DNA of 52,458 bases, taken from assembly GCA_964531285.1 (NCBI GenBank), contig CAZHDI010000015.1:1-52458 (forward strand), given 5' to 3'. The notes beneath the pieces were generated by a model. It saw only the letters and a program-made list of their open reading frames with translations. It searched no databases and had not been told where the DNA came from. This document shows positions 1-8,291 of the stretch, piece by piece (within the stretch, counting starts at the first letter, position 1; each line of letters opens with the position of its first letter). A program made the translations under genes and the position numbers. Source of the DNA: CAZHDI01 sp964531285. GTDB taxonomy: Bacteria; Pseudomonadota; Alphaproteobacteria; JAJFIK01.

Positions 1-845
1 GGCGGCCCGACCGCTTCGCCGCGATCGACTCCGTGGACGATGCACGAGAACATGTCCGCCGGCTGAAGACCCAAGGCGCTCACGCGATCAAGAACTACAA
101 CCAGCCGCGCCGGGACCAACGCCAGCAAGTGGCGGCCGCTTCGCGTGAAGAAAATATCGCCGTTATGGCCGAAGGCGGCGCCCTCTTCCATATGGACATG
201 TCCATGATCGCCGACGGCAACACGAGCATCGAGCACAATCTGCCCCAGTCGGCCCTTTATGAGGATGTGCTGAGCTTTTTCGCCGCGAGCAAGACGGCCT
301 ACACCCCCACTCTGTCCGTGACCTTCGGCGGGATCTCATCGGAGGATTACTGGTACCAAGTCGATGATGTCTGGAAGCATCCGCTGTTGTCGCGCCATGT
401 GCCGCCCCATGTGCTTCAACCGCGCTCGGTTCGCCGTCAGATGGCGCCCGAAGCGGATTATTACGATCAGGTGAGCGCCGCGACATCGAAAGCGCTCGCC
501 GACCGGGGTGTCCTGGTCAGCATTGGCGCCCATGGCCAACGCGAGGGGCTCGCCAGCCATTGGGAAATGTGGTCCTTCGTACGCGGCGGCATGAGCCCGC
601 TCGAAGCGCTCCGGGCAGCAACCATCGTGCCGGCGACCCATCTTGGACTGAGCGGCGATATCGGCTCTCTGGAGCCGGGCAAGCTGGCGGACCTCGTCGT
701 GATCGACGGTGATCCGCTTACGGATATTCGGTCCAGCGATAAAGTGGCGCTGGTCATGCTCAATGGCCGTCTCTATGACGCGGCGACCCTGGATGAAATC
801 ACAACCGGTGACCGGACCGCGCCCGCCTATTACTGGACCCGGTGA
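1..845 (+). CDS. Amidohydrolase family protein, C-terminal part (5' end outside window)
   Basis: The reading frame is open from the first full codon (base 3), so the gene begins upstream; the GTG at 33 is only an internal codon. The visible 280 or so residues are the C-terminal part of an imidazolonepropionase-like metal-dependent amidohydrolase, with the family-typical closing segment SLEPGKLADLVVIDGDPL followed by a short beta-sandwich tail. SIEHNL near residue 75 of the fragment and SIGAHGQ near residue 170 fit the metal-binding His and the later barrel-strand motifs of the superfamily. The HxH metal motif expected near the N-terminus would lie before the window. Related proteins are often exported, sometimes fused to a TolB-like propeller, but that part cannot be seen. 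The substrate is unknown; it may be a cyclic amide or dipeptide. The gene ends about 90 bases before a cobalamin riboswitch and is probably a separate transcription unit. Confidence 0.88.
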   Translation, partial: RPDRFAAIDSVDDAREHVRRLKTQGAHAIKNYNQPRRDQRQQVAAASREENIAVMAEGGALFHMDMSMIADGNTSIEHNLPQSALYEDVLSFFAASKTAYTPTLSVTFGGISSEDYWYQVDDVWKHPLLSRHVPPHVLQPRSVRRQMAPEADYYDQVSAATSKALADRGVLVSIGAHGQREGLASHWEMWSFVRGGMSPLEALRAATIVPATHLGLSGDIGSLEPGKLADLVVIDGDPLTDIRSSDKVALVMLNGRLYDAATLDEITTGDRTAPAYYWTR

Positions 846-935
846 CGCGTACCGCCTGACCGAACGGTCTAGCACGGTCACATGGCAGGCGACTTTTCGC
901 CTTTTCAGGGCGCGCGCCATTGGGTATGTAGGAGA

Positions 936-1110
936 AAGATGGTGCCGGCGGGATCCGCCGGTGAAAAGGGAACCCGGTGCAACTCCGGGGCTGTACCCGC
1001 AACTGTGAGCCAGGAGCCAACGGCCATTGATGTCACTAAAGGCATGAGCATGCTCTGTCTTTGGGAAGACGGCCAGCGGCAAGGATCGGCAAGCCAGGAG
1101 ACCTGCCATC
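936..1110 (+). ncRNA. Cobalamin (B12) riboswitch
   Basis: The conserved core is easy to read: GGTGCCGG at 941, then GAAAAGGGAACCCGGTGCAA, CCGGGGCTGTACCCGCAACTG, and the B12 box AGCCAGGAGACCTGCC at 1092-1107. Order and spacing match the adenosylcobalamin-class element. About 165 bases of further leader separate it from the btuF start, room for an expression platform. A 7-bp hairpin at 1150-1168 (CGGAAAA pairing with TTTTCCG) may belong to that platform. From family knowledge, effector binding would lower expression of the downstream cobalamin uptake genes. Confidence 0.95.
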
Positions 1111-1276
1111 GCGTCGTTCATCCCGCGGCCGGGACCAGCCTGCGCGGATCGGAAAACCGCTTTTTCCGCCGAAACGACATGGGTGCCCTGACCGTGCCGG
1201 ACCATCCGGCGGGCGCTGTCGTTGACCAGGCGCCGGACACGGATCATCGGCGCCCCACGGAATAAGCGAGCCCACA

Positions 1277-2152
1277 ATGGAGCGCTCCGTCATCCCCCGG
1301 TCGATTTCAGCCATCGCTGCCATGCTGATGGTGGCGGCACTTGGCGCCTGCTCCGCGCCGCCGCCGGCCAAACACGGCGGCACGCCGAACCGGCCCTTGC
1401 GCGTCGTCAGTCTTGATTACTGTGCGGATCAATATGTCCTGAAGCTGCTCGACCGGGACCGTATTTTGGCGGTCTCACCCGATGCCGGGCGCCCGTTCTC
1501 CTATATGCGGGCGGCTGCGGATGGAGTGCCGCGTGTACGCGCGCGGGCCGAAGATATCCTTGTGCTCCGGCCCGATCTCATCGTGCGCAGCTATGGCGGC
1601 GGCCCCAATGCGCCGGCGTTTTTCGAACGGGCGGGCATCCCCGTGGTCCAGATCGGTTATGCATCGAGTGTCGTGGGGCTCTCCGCAACGCTTCGGGCGG
1701 TCGCTAAAGGGCTGGGCGAGCCGGCGCGCGGTGACGCGATCATTGACCGGATGACCCGGCGGCTGGCCGCGCTTGCCGCGGCGACGGCCCGGGCACCGCA
1801 GGCGCTCTACATGACACCGGCAGGGGTGACCACGGGGACGGGCACCCTGATCCACGACATGCTGACCACAGCGGGGCTCGCCAATTTCCAGACCGAACAG
1901 GGATGGCGGGCGCTGCCGCTGGAGCGGCTGGCCTATGAACAGCCCGACCTCGTTGCCGCGGCCTTTTTCGAGGTGATCGAGACACACCCGGACGCCTGGA
2001 GCGCCATGCGCCACCCGGTTGCACGCCGTCAGCTTACGGAACGCCCCGTAGTGCCGCTTAACGGTGCATGGACCGCTTGCGGCGCCTGGTTCATCCTCGA
2101 TGCGGTCGAGGCGCTGGCCGCGGCACGCGCCGGGCTGGAGGCAGCCCCATGA
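1277..2152 (+). CDS. btuF: Cobalamin-type ABC transporter substrate-binding lipoprotein (BtuF-like)
   Basis: This 291-aa protein has an N-terminal hydrophobic segment ending in the lipobox LGAC (Cys about residue 25), so it is probably a lipid-anchored periplasmic binding protein. The body matches the helical-backbone binding proteins used for cobalamin and iron-siderophore uptake: VVSLDYCADQYVL opens the N-terminal lobe, RAEDILVLRPDLIV is the typical strand-turn, and a C-terminal lobe follows. ATG at 1277 is the first start after the riboswitch leader; its ribosome binding site is weak. The stop overlaps the next start (ATGA, 2149-2152), showing translational coupling to the permease. The B12 riboswitch upstream makes a corrinoid the likely ligand; without it, a siderophore binding protein would be an equal reading. 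Confidence 0.88.
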   Translation: MERSVIPRSISAIAAMLMVAALGACSAPPPAKHGGTPNRPLRVVSLDYCADQYVLKLLDRDRILAVSPDAGRPFSYMRAAADGVPRVRARAEDILVLRPDLIVRSYGGGPNAPAFFERAGIPVVQIGYASSVVGLSATLRAVAKGLGEPARGDAIIDRMTRRLAALAAATARAPQALYMTPAGVTTGTGTLIHDMLTTAGLANFQTEQGWRALPLERLAYEQPDLVAAAFFEVIETHPDAWSAMRHPVARRQLTERPVVPLNGAWTACGAWFILDAVEALAAARAGLEAAP

Positions 2153-3138
2153 CCCGCCCCTGGCTGACGCCTGCTCTCATCGGCCTCGCTGTGCTGTCGC
2201 TCTTCGCGGCCTGCCTGTTAGGCTCGACGCCGCTGAGCGCGGACCGGGTGCTGCTTGCGCTTGCCGGTTTTGGGGACACGGGCGACCGCATCGTGGTTTG
2301 GGACATCCGGCTGCCGCGCGGCGTGGCGGCCTTCGTGACCGGCGCGGCGCTGGGCGCCAGCGGGGCCGCGCTTCAGGGGCTGTTGCGCAATCCGCTCGCG
2401 GAACCGGGCGTGCTGGGCGTCTCGGCCACGGCCTCTCTCGGGGCCACCGTCGCACTCTATTATGGCCTGACCACAAGCTTCGGGTTCGGCCTGCCCCTGG
2501 CGGCCATCGCGGGAGCCCTGGTCGCAACGGGCCTGATCGCCGCCGCGGCTGCCCGCACCCAGTCTGTCGTGACCCTGATCCTGGTCGGCGTCGGCCTGTC
2601 GAGTTTCGCGGCCGCCGTGATGGCGCTTCTGATGAACCTCGCGCCCAACCCGTTCTCGCTGTCGGACATGGTGAACTGGATGCTTGGCACCGTCGCCAAC
2701 CGCAGCTTTCAGGATCTGGCGCTCGCAGCGCCGTTCATGGGCTTGGGCCTCGGTCTTCTGTATACGACGCGGCGGGGCCTCTCGGCGCTCACCCTGGGCG
2801 AGGAAGCCGCCAGCGGCGTGGGTCTCAACCTGCGGCGTCAGCGGCTCGCGGTGGTGTTCGGTGCGGGCCTGGCCACGGGTGCGGCGGTCTCGCTCGCAGG
2901 CGCCATCGGCTTTGTCGGGATCGTTGCGCCCCATTTAATCCGCCCTCTGACCGGATACGATCCCGCACGCAGTCTGGTGCCGTCCGCCCTCCTGGCCGGG
3001 GTGATCCTTCTTCTGGCCGATATCGCGATCCGGACCGCTCCGACCGCCGTGGAACTCAAACTCGGCGTGGTGGCCGCCATTCTCGGCGCGCCGGCCTTTG
3101 TGTGGATCGCCATGCGGAGGCGCGCGAGCGATGGCTGA
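2149..3138 (+). CDS. btuC: Cobalamin-type ABC transporter permease (BtuC-like, FecCD family)
   Basis: The product is a 329-aa polytopic inner-membrane protein of the FecCD/BtuC family, normally about ten helices and 320-350 aa. Family signatures are present: DIRLPRGVAAFVTGAALGAS near residue 50, GALLQ-type loop GAALQGLLRNPLAEPGVLG, and IGFVGIVAPHLIRPLTG in the C-terminal third, which forms the ATPase-contacting region. The open frame extends upstream to 2068, but the ATG at 2149 overlaps the btuF stop by four bases and gives an N-terminus that leads straight into the first helix. The protein would dimerise and pair with BtuD. The end overlaps the btuD start by eight bases. Confidence 0.9.
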   Translation: MTRPWLTPALIGLAVLSLFAACLLGSTPLSADRVLLALAGFGDTGDRIVVWDIRLPRGVAAFVTGAALGASGAALQGLLRNPLAEPGVLGVSATASLGATVALYYGLTTSFGFGLPLAAIAGALVATGLIAAAAARTQSVVTLILVGVGLSSFAAAVMALLMNLAPNPFSLSDMVNWMLGTVANRSFQDLALAAPFMGLGLGLLYTTRRGLSALTLGEEAASGVGLNLRRQRLAVVFGAGLATGAAVSLAGAIGFVGIVAPHLIRPLTGYDPARSLVPSALLAGVILLLADIAIRTAPTAVELKLGVVAAILGAPAFVWIAMRRRASDG

Positions 3139-3916
3139 CACCGGATCGTCCTTGCGCCTGAAAAATATCACCGTCACGGCCGGCGGCGCGCCGCTGGTGA
3201 CAAACGCCACTCTCGAGGTGCGGACCGGTGAACTGGCCGCCCTGTTGGGTCCGAACGGCGCGGGCAAAACCACGCTGATGCGCGCCGCCGCCGGATTGAT
3301 CCCGGTCCAGGGCGGGTTGGCCATGCTGAACGGTTCGCCGGTCGGTACCTTCTCCCACCGTGACCGCGCCCAAGCACTGGCTTATCTGCCGCAGATCCGG
3401 CCCATTGCCTGGCCCAATTGCGTGCGCGATGTGGTGGCACTCGGACGGTTCGCCCACGGTGTATCATTGGGCAAGCTCAGTGGAGCGGATGCCGATGCGG
3501 TTGATCGCGCCTTGGACGCCTGCGATCTCACCGCGCTTGCCCATCGCCGCATGGACACGCTGTCGGGCGGGGAGATCGGCCGGGTCCATTGCGCCCGCGC
3601 CTTCGCCGCCGAGGCGCCGATCCTGCTGGCGGATGAGCCGGTCGCCGCGCTCGATCCGCGCCATCAGTATCAGATCATGGGTCTGGTGCGCCGTTTCGTG
3701 GATCAGGGCGGCGGCGCCCTTGTCATCCTTCATGACGTGGCGCTGGCCGCCCGGTTCGTTGACCGCATGGTGTGGATGACCGGCGGACGGATCGTGGCTG
3801 ACGGTCCGCCCGGCGAGACCCTGACCAGTGCCCGCATGGAGGCGGTCTACGGGGTGCGCGCGCAGATCGACCCTCATCCGGACGGTCCGGTGATCCGGAT
3901 CGACGGGCCGTCCTGA
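3131..3916 (+). CDS. btuD: Cobalamin-type ABC transporter ATP-binding protein (BtuD-like)
   Basis: This 261-aa ATPase contains Walker A GPNGAGKTT (residues 40-48), a Q-loop region LAYLPQ, the signature LSGGEIGRVHCARAFA, Walker B ILLADEPVAALDP and the switch His in ILHDVALAARF. The signature motif has Glu where Gln is more common and a Cys two residues before the usual Leu region, both tolerated in the family. Length and motif spacing match FecE/BtuD importer ATPases. ATG at 3131 lies inside the last codons of btuC (eight-base overlap), which fixes the operon order riboswitch-btuF-btuC-btuD. It should energise corrinoid import across the inner membrane. No outer-membrane receptor gene is attached to this operon. 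Confidence 0.9.
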   Translation: MADTGSSLRLKNITVTAGGAPLVTNATLEVRTGELAALLGPNGAGKTTLMRAAAGLIPVQGGLAMLNGSPVGTFSHRDRAQALAYLPQIRPIAWPNCVRDVVALGRFAHGVSLGKLSGADADAVDRALDACDLTALAHRRMDTLSGGEIGRVHCARAFAAEAPILLADEPVAALDPRHQYQIMGLVRRFVDQGGGALVILHDVALAARFVDRMVWMTGGRIVADGPPGETLTSARMEAVYGVRAQIDPHPDGPVIRIDGPS

Positions 3917-4038
3917 TCTTTTGTCAGGCGCATACGCACGGGGCCGCGTTGACGGTCGGCGGCGGGGGTGCACAATAGGCCGCATCGCCGGACACATACG
4001 ACAGAACACCGGCATCGTCCTTTTGAGGGAGGGGACCC

Positions 4039-4887
4039 GTGAAGCATCTGCTTCGGACCGGTGCGTTCGCCGCCGTCCTGTGCGGCTTGGCCGCTTGTGT
4101 GACGCCGCCCGGCCAATCGTCGCCGACGACCAGCGCCGCCGATGTCGACCGCAACCTGTCCGGCGTCTGGCAGGTGGTCAATACCGCCAATTACAATCTT
4201 GAAGCCCATCCGGCCCAGGCCGCAATGCAGATGCGCGACGGACCGGTCAAGCCGGTGCCGGCAAAAAGCGTCGTAGCACTTGGGGCCGTAGGCGCGGTGC
4301 CGGGCGGCGAAAGCTTCCTGGCCGGCGGCGGCGATATTCCGTACACCCCGGCAGCCCGGGCCAAGCGTGATGAGAACAAGGCCAACTGGATCGACCGCGA
4401 TCCGGAAGTCAAATGCTATCTCCCGGGCGTGCCGCGCGCGACCTATATCGGCATGCCGTTCCATATCCTCCAAAGCGACCGCAAGATGACGATCGTTTAT
4501 CAGTATGCCAATGCGATCCGGCATGTGGCCCTGGAGGATCCCGGCGACGCCCTGATCGATTCCTGGATGGGTCAATCCTACGGCTATTGGGACGACGATA
4601 CCTTCGTGATCGAAGTGACCGCCCTCAACGGCAAGGCCTGGCTCGACCGGGCGGGCAATCACTATTCGCCCTCGGCTACGGTGACCGAGCGCTATACCAA
4701 GATCACGCCCTATCACATCCGCTACACCGCCACGATCGAGGACCCGGCGACCTATACGGAACCGTGGACGATCAGCATGATCCTGCACAAGAAGCTGGAG
4801 GAAGAGGCGGCCCTTTATGATTTCAATTGCGTGGCCTTCGTAGAGGAACTGCTCTACGGCCATTTGCGCAAAGACCCGTTGGATTGA
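4039..4887 (+). CDS. Exported lipoprotein of unknown function (paralogue of the next gene)
   Basis: A 282-aa protein starting at GTG 4039, preceded by a strong GAGGGAGGGG ribosome binding site. The N-terminus is a lipoprotein signal with lipobox LAAC (Cys about residue 20). NLSGVWQV resembles the opening strand of small beta-barrel or lipocalin-like folds. The C-terminal half carries GYWDDDTFVIEV, SATVTERYTKI and DPATYTEPWTI, a pattern that recurs in the following gene as RWDGDALVVRT, EERFTRV and DPDLYVGTHRGEM, so the two are diverged paralogues. The family is widespread in proteobacteria as hypothetical exported proteins; I do not know a biochemical role and assign none. The next gene starts only 11 bases after the stop, so the two are co-transcribed. 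Confidence 0.82.
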   Translation: MKHLLRTGAFAAVLCGLAACVTPPGQSSPTTSAADVDRNLSGVWQVVNTANYNLEAHPAQAAMQMRDGPVKPVPAKSVVALGAVGAVPGGESFLAGGGDIPYTPAARAKRDENKANWIDRDPEVKCYLPGVPRATYIGMPFHILQSDRKMTIVYQYANAIRHVALEDPGDALIDSWMGQSYGYWDDDTFVIEVTALNGKAWLDRAGNHYSPSATVTERYTKITPYHIRYTATIEDPATYTEPWTISMILHKKLEEEAALYDFNCVAFVEELLYGHLRKDPLD

Positions 4888-4898
4888 GGGGGCCCGCC

Positions 4899-5966
4899 AT
4901 GACACGACTGCCTCAAACACTGCTCGCCGCCACCGCCCTTGTTCTGGTGCCCGGCATGGGCCTTGCGCAACAGACGCTGGACCTCGATCGTCCGCCCCTG
5001 GCGTTTTCCGAAGAGTTCTTTGACACCACGCCCTGGGATCCGGCCTATGAGCCGCCGCGCACGCCGGACGGCAAGCCGAGCTTCGAGGGCACCTGGACCA
5101 ATGTCTCCCTGACCACGCTGGAGCGGGTCGAGGGTGCGGAGTCGCTCGCCGTCACTCCGCGCGAGGCATGGGACCTTGTCTGGTCACTGACCAATGAATA
5201 CCGCAAGGACGAGGTCGAGACCGATCCGGATGCCCCGCCCCTGCCCGTGGGCGACGCCGACGGGGTTGGCGGCTACAACCGCTTTTGGATCGATACCGGA
5301 AGCAATCTGGCGATCATCGACGGAGAGATCCGCACCTCCTGGCTCATCGAACCGGAAGACGGCAAGGCGCGCCTGACCGAGGAAGCGCAGCGCCGTTTGC
5401 GGGCGCGCTTTGCCCAGCGGCGCAATTTCGACAATCCGGAGACCCGGCCCGTCGCCGAGCGCTGCATTGCCGGCTTCGGCGGAACGGGCGGGCCGCCGAT
5501 GATGAACGTGCTCTACAACAACATTTACGAGGTCGCGCAGACCGCCGATACCCTGGCCATCGTCGTCGAGATGGTCCATCAGCCGCGCCTGATCCGGATC
5601 GGCGGCGAGCACCGGTCCATGCGGCTCGATCCGTGGCTCGGCGACTCGGTCGCCCGCTGGGACGGCGATGCCCTCGTGGTCCGCACGGTCAACCACCACC
5701 CTGACATGATGATCCGCCAACGTGCGCTGATCATCGAGGAAGACACGGTGGTCGAGGAGCGCTTCACCCGCGTCGCCGACGATACCATCTTCTACGAATT
5801 CAGCATCACCGATCCGGATCTTTATGTCGGCACCCATCGCGGCGAAATGGTCTTCAAGCAGACGGATCAGCCGCAGCTTGAATATGCCTGCCACGAGACG
5901 AATTATTCCCTGCCCGGCATTCTGGCCGGCGCGCGCCGGGAAGAGCAGGACGCGGCATCGGAGTGA
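4899..5966 (+). CDS. Exported protein of unknown function (paralogue of the previous gene)
   Basis: The product is 355 aa with a classical signal peptide ending near GLAQQ. The open frame extends to 4827, but ATG 4899 follows a GGGGGCC stretch and begins exactly at the signal peptide, while the upstream extension overlaps the previous gene. SFEGTWTNVSL resembles the N-terminal strand of its paralogue, and the end carries the family's C-terminal motif ACHETNYSLPGILAGAR. The preceding gene lacks that last motif, having FNCVAFVEELLYG in its place. It probably lies in the periplasm. No enzymatic residues can be named. The gene is convergent with the alpha/beta hydrolase that ends at 6002. Confidence 0.84.
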   Translation: MTRLPQTLLAATALVLVPGMGLAQQTLDLDRPPLAFSEEFFDTTPWDPAYEPPRTPDGKPSFEGTWTNVSLTTLERVEGAESLAVTPREAWDLVWSLTNEYRKDEVETDPDAPPLPVGDADGVGGYNRFWIDTGSNLAIIDGEIRTSWLIEPEDGKARLTEEAQRRLRARFAQRRNFDNPETRPVAERCIAGFGGTGGPPMMNVLYNNIYEVAQTADTLAIVVEMVHQPRLIRIGGEHRSMRLDPWLGDSVARWDGDALVVRTVNHHPDMMIRQRALIIEEDTVVEERFTRVADDTIFYEFSITDPDLYVGTHRGEMVFKQTDQPQLEYACHETNYSLPGILAGARREEQDAASE

Positions 5967-5971
5967 CGAGC

Positions 5972-5999
5972 CTGACCTGTCATCCCGGAAGCCGGTCAG
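5972..5999. terminator. Weak stem-loop between convergent genes
   Basis: CTGACC (5972-5977) pairs with GGTCAG (5994-5999) around a loop that includes a small internal CCGG/CCGG element. It lies in the 35-base gap between two convergent genes, so a termination role is possible, but there is no T-run on either side. Confidence 0.3.
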
Positions 6000-6001
6000 T
6001 A

Positions 6002-7015
6002 TCACTCGGCGGCCGGCTTATACGCGAAGGTGCCGTCATCGGCGATAGCGGCGCTGAAACCGCCGTCCTGGAGCCAGACGCGCGCGTTGGCATCGTCCTT
6101 GAGCATGGCATCCCAATACGCGACGGCGGCCATCTTGATCAGCGCATGGTGCCGGTCCAGCGAGGGATAGCTGAACGTCCGCCCGCCGGGCAGTGTCGTC
6201 CGGCCCGAGAAGGTCATATGCACCGCCTCATTCAGAACCAGAAGATACTGATCGACATCATCGATGGTTTCGAACGGACGTTGACGGTCGACCGCTTCAA
6301 AGTCCCGCATCGGGCTTTCGTCCTTGGTGCCGGTCAGATGAAAGATCGGCATCGCCATATCGCCGAATGCCTCTTCGATCGGCTGGTCGTCCCGGTTCGG
6401 CGACGGGCTGAGCGCGAAGGCCGCATCGAAGCTCGGGACGGCAAAGACCTGCCCGAGCCCGGCGGCTTTTTGTCCGGCCACGAACATGGTCGTGATCGCC
6501 CCGAAGGAATGGCCGGACATGCCCATACGCTCCGTGTCGAAACGGCCCGCATAAGGTCCGTCCGCACTCATCGCCGTGATCTGTGCCACCGCGAAAGGCA
6601 CATCACGCAGGCGATTGACGGTCGCATCAACATTACCGCGCAGCGCCTCCAACATGCCCTGCACGCCCTCGCGGCGCAGCAGTTCAATGTCAGTGCCAGC
6701 ATGCTGAATATGAAAAACCGCATAGCCATGACTGGCCAGATGCTCGCCAAGGAAGGTCGATCCTTCCCGCGATCCGCCCGCGCCGTGGGACCAAATGACC
6801 ACCGGCATGGCGTCATCGGCGTCATCGGCATGGAATAGCTTCCAGGGCACCGCGCGCCCGTCCCGGGCCTCATCGGTCCACACGCCACGCTCGACGGTGA
6901 CCGTGTGCGGCCCCGGCGCGGCCTTATAATCCTCAGCTTGCACCGCACCGGCGGCAAGGGCGAGCCATGCCGCCGCTCCCATGGTGACGAGCCTGCCAAT
7001 CGAGTTCCGCATCAT
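6002..7015 (-). CDS. Exported alpha/beta hydrolase (dienelactone hydrolase / PAF acetylhydrolase-like)
   Basis: A 337-aa secreted hydrolase. The nucleophile elbow GHSFG places the catalytic Ser at residue 170; SHGAGGS near residue 70 fits the oxyanion-hole strand, and DRHHALIKM near the C-terminus can supply the catalytic His. The layout resembles platelet-activating-factor acetylhydrolase and chlorophyllase-like esterases rather than small dienelactone hydrolases. ATG 7015 was chosen over the frame's first start at 7102 because GGGAGGGA sits seven bases upstream and the N-terminus then opens directly into a signal peptide ending VQAED. It lies 64 bases after the MacB-like permease on the same strand and may be part of that transcript. 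The ester substrate is unknown. Confidence 0.85.
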   Translation of the reverse strand: MMRNSIGRLVTMGAAAWLALAAGAVQAEDYKAAPGPHTVTVERGVWTDEARDGRAVPWKLFHADDADDAMPVVIWSHGAGGSREGSTFLGEHLASHGYAVFHIQHAGTDIELLRREGVQGMLEALRGNVDATVNRLRDVPFAVAQITAMSADGPYAGRFDTERMGMSGHSFGAITTMFVAGQKAAGLGQVFAVPSFDAAFALSPSPNRDDQPIEEAFGDMAMPIFHLTGTKDESPMRDFEAVDRQRPFETIDDVDQYLLVLNEAVHMTFSGRTTLPGGRTFSYPSLDRHHALIKMAAVAYWDAMLKDDANARVWLQDGGFSAAIADDGTFAYKPAAE

Positions 7016-7079
7016 GACGATCCCTCCCAATAAGTCTTGTGTGAGCGGGATTATATCATAGAGGGGTTCCGCGTGCCGG

Positions 7080-8288
7080 TTACTCGTGGCGCAGCGCATC
7101 AATGGGATTGAGACGCGCCGCCCGGCGGGCCGGAAGATAGCCGAACGCCACGCCGATTACGGCCGAGAAGACCACCGCCATGATCATGATCGGGATACTG
7201 GGCAAGAAGGGCCACCCAAAGAACTGGACGATCCCGAAGGCGACCGCCGTGCCCAGAACGACACCGAGGGCCCCGCCCAGGGCCGCCAAAACCGCGGACT
7301 CGACCAGGAACTGGGTAAGCACGTCCCGTTCAAGGGCGCCGATGGCAAGACGGATGCCAATCTCCCGCGTCCGCTCGGTGACCGAGACGAGCATAATGTT
7401 CATAATGCCGATCCCGCCCACGAGCAGGCTGATCGCGGCGACCGCGCTCAGCAGGGCCGTGAGAATATTCGCGACCACCGAGATCATGTTCTCCAGTTCT
7501 TTTAGATCGCGCACGGAAAAATCGTCATCCTCCCCGATGGCGATCTGCCGGCGCTCCCGCATCAGGGCCTCAACCTCTTGCTGCGCCAAGCCGGTCACGT
7601 TCTCGGACGCCGCCGACATCAGCACATAGCCGACGCTGCGGGGGTCGCCGGCAAGACGGCGCTGAACCAGCCGCAAAGGGGCCAGCACGAAATCGTCCTG
7701 GTCCTGCCCCCAGACGCTTTGACCCTTGGATTCCATGACCGCGATGACCCGGCAGGCAAAATTCTTTACACGGATCTGCTCACCGATGGGATTCTGCGGG
7801 CCGAAGAGCGCCTCGCGCACGGTCGCCCCCAGAGCGCAGACCGGACGCGCCGCCGACAACTCGCTCGACGTGAAGCGGCGCCCCAGGGCAACGTCCCATT
7901 CGCGCACGTCGTAATAGGCCAGATCCGCCCCAATGATCGATGTGTTCACATTCTCATTGCCATAGACCACCTGCTCCATCTGCTGGAGCATGGCCGTGAC
8001 GGCCGAAACACTGTCGATCTGCTCGCGAATGGCTTCGGCATCCTCGACCGTAAGGCGCTTGGCGGCCTGGACCCGTCCGCCGAAGCGCTGCTGGCCGCTC
8101 GACATCACCAGAAGATTACGCCCCAGGCCGGAAATCTCATCGGTCACGTCCGTGGTCGCGCCCTTCCCCGCGGTCACGAGCACGATCACCGCCGCCACGC
8201 CGATCACGATGCCGAGCACCGTTAAGGTGGAGCGCATCATGTTCCCGACGATCGCGCGCCAGGCCAGACTGATATTCGTGCGCAGCAT
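7080..8288 (-). CDS. MacB-like ABC transporter permease (FtsX family)
   Basis: This 402-aa inner-membrane protein has the MacB permease layout: a first helix at about residues 18-42 (STLTVLGIVIGVAAVIV), a large periplasmic domain to about residue 275, then three helices in the C-terminal FtsX core. GGIGIMNIMLVSVTERTREIG and the end motif YLPARRAARLNPIDALRHE are hallmarks of the family. The ATPase is a separate gene just upstream, unlike E. coli MacB where both are fused. With the adaptor (8999-10210) and a TolC partner encoded elsewhere it would form a tripartite mechanotransmission exporter for a peptide, lipid or macrolide-like compound. The substrate cannot be told from sequence. Confidence 0.92.
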   Translation of the reverse strand: MLRTNISLAWRAIVGNMMRSTLTVLGIVIGVAAVIVLVTAGKGATTDVTDEISGLGRNLLVMSSGQQRFGGRVQAAKRLTVEDAEAIREQIDSVSAVTAMLQQMEQVVYGNENVNTSIIGADLAYYDVREWDVALGRRFTSSELSAARPVCALGATVREALFGPQNPIGEQIRVKNFACRVIAVMESKGQSVWGQDQDDFVLAPLRLVQRRLAGDPRSVGYVLMSAASENVTGLAQQEVEALMRERRQIAIGEDDDFSVRDLKELENMISVVANILTALLSAVAAISLLVGGIGIMNIMLVSVTERTREIGIRLAIGALERDVLTQFLVESAVLAALGGALGVVLGTAVAFGIVQFFGWPFLPSIPIMIMAVVFSAVIGVAFGYLPARRAARLNPIDALRHE

Positions 8289-8291
8289 GGA

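Noticed and set aside
3098..3130. Upstream extension of btuD to 3098 and of btuC to 2068
   Set aside because: The extensions overlap the preceding genes by tens of bases and add no family-like sequence; the short 8- and 4-base overlaps are the usual coupled starts.
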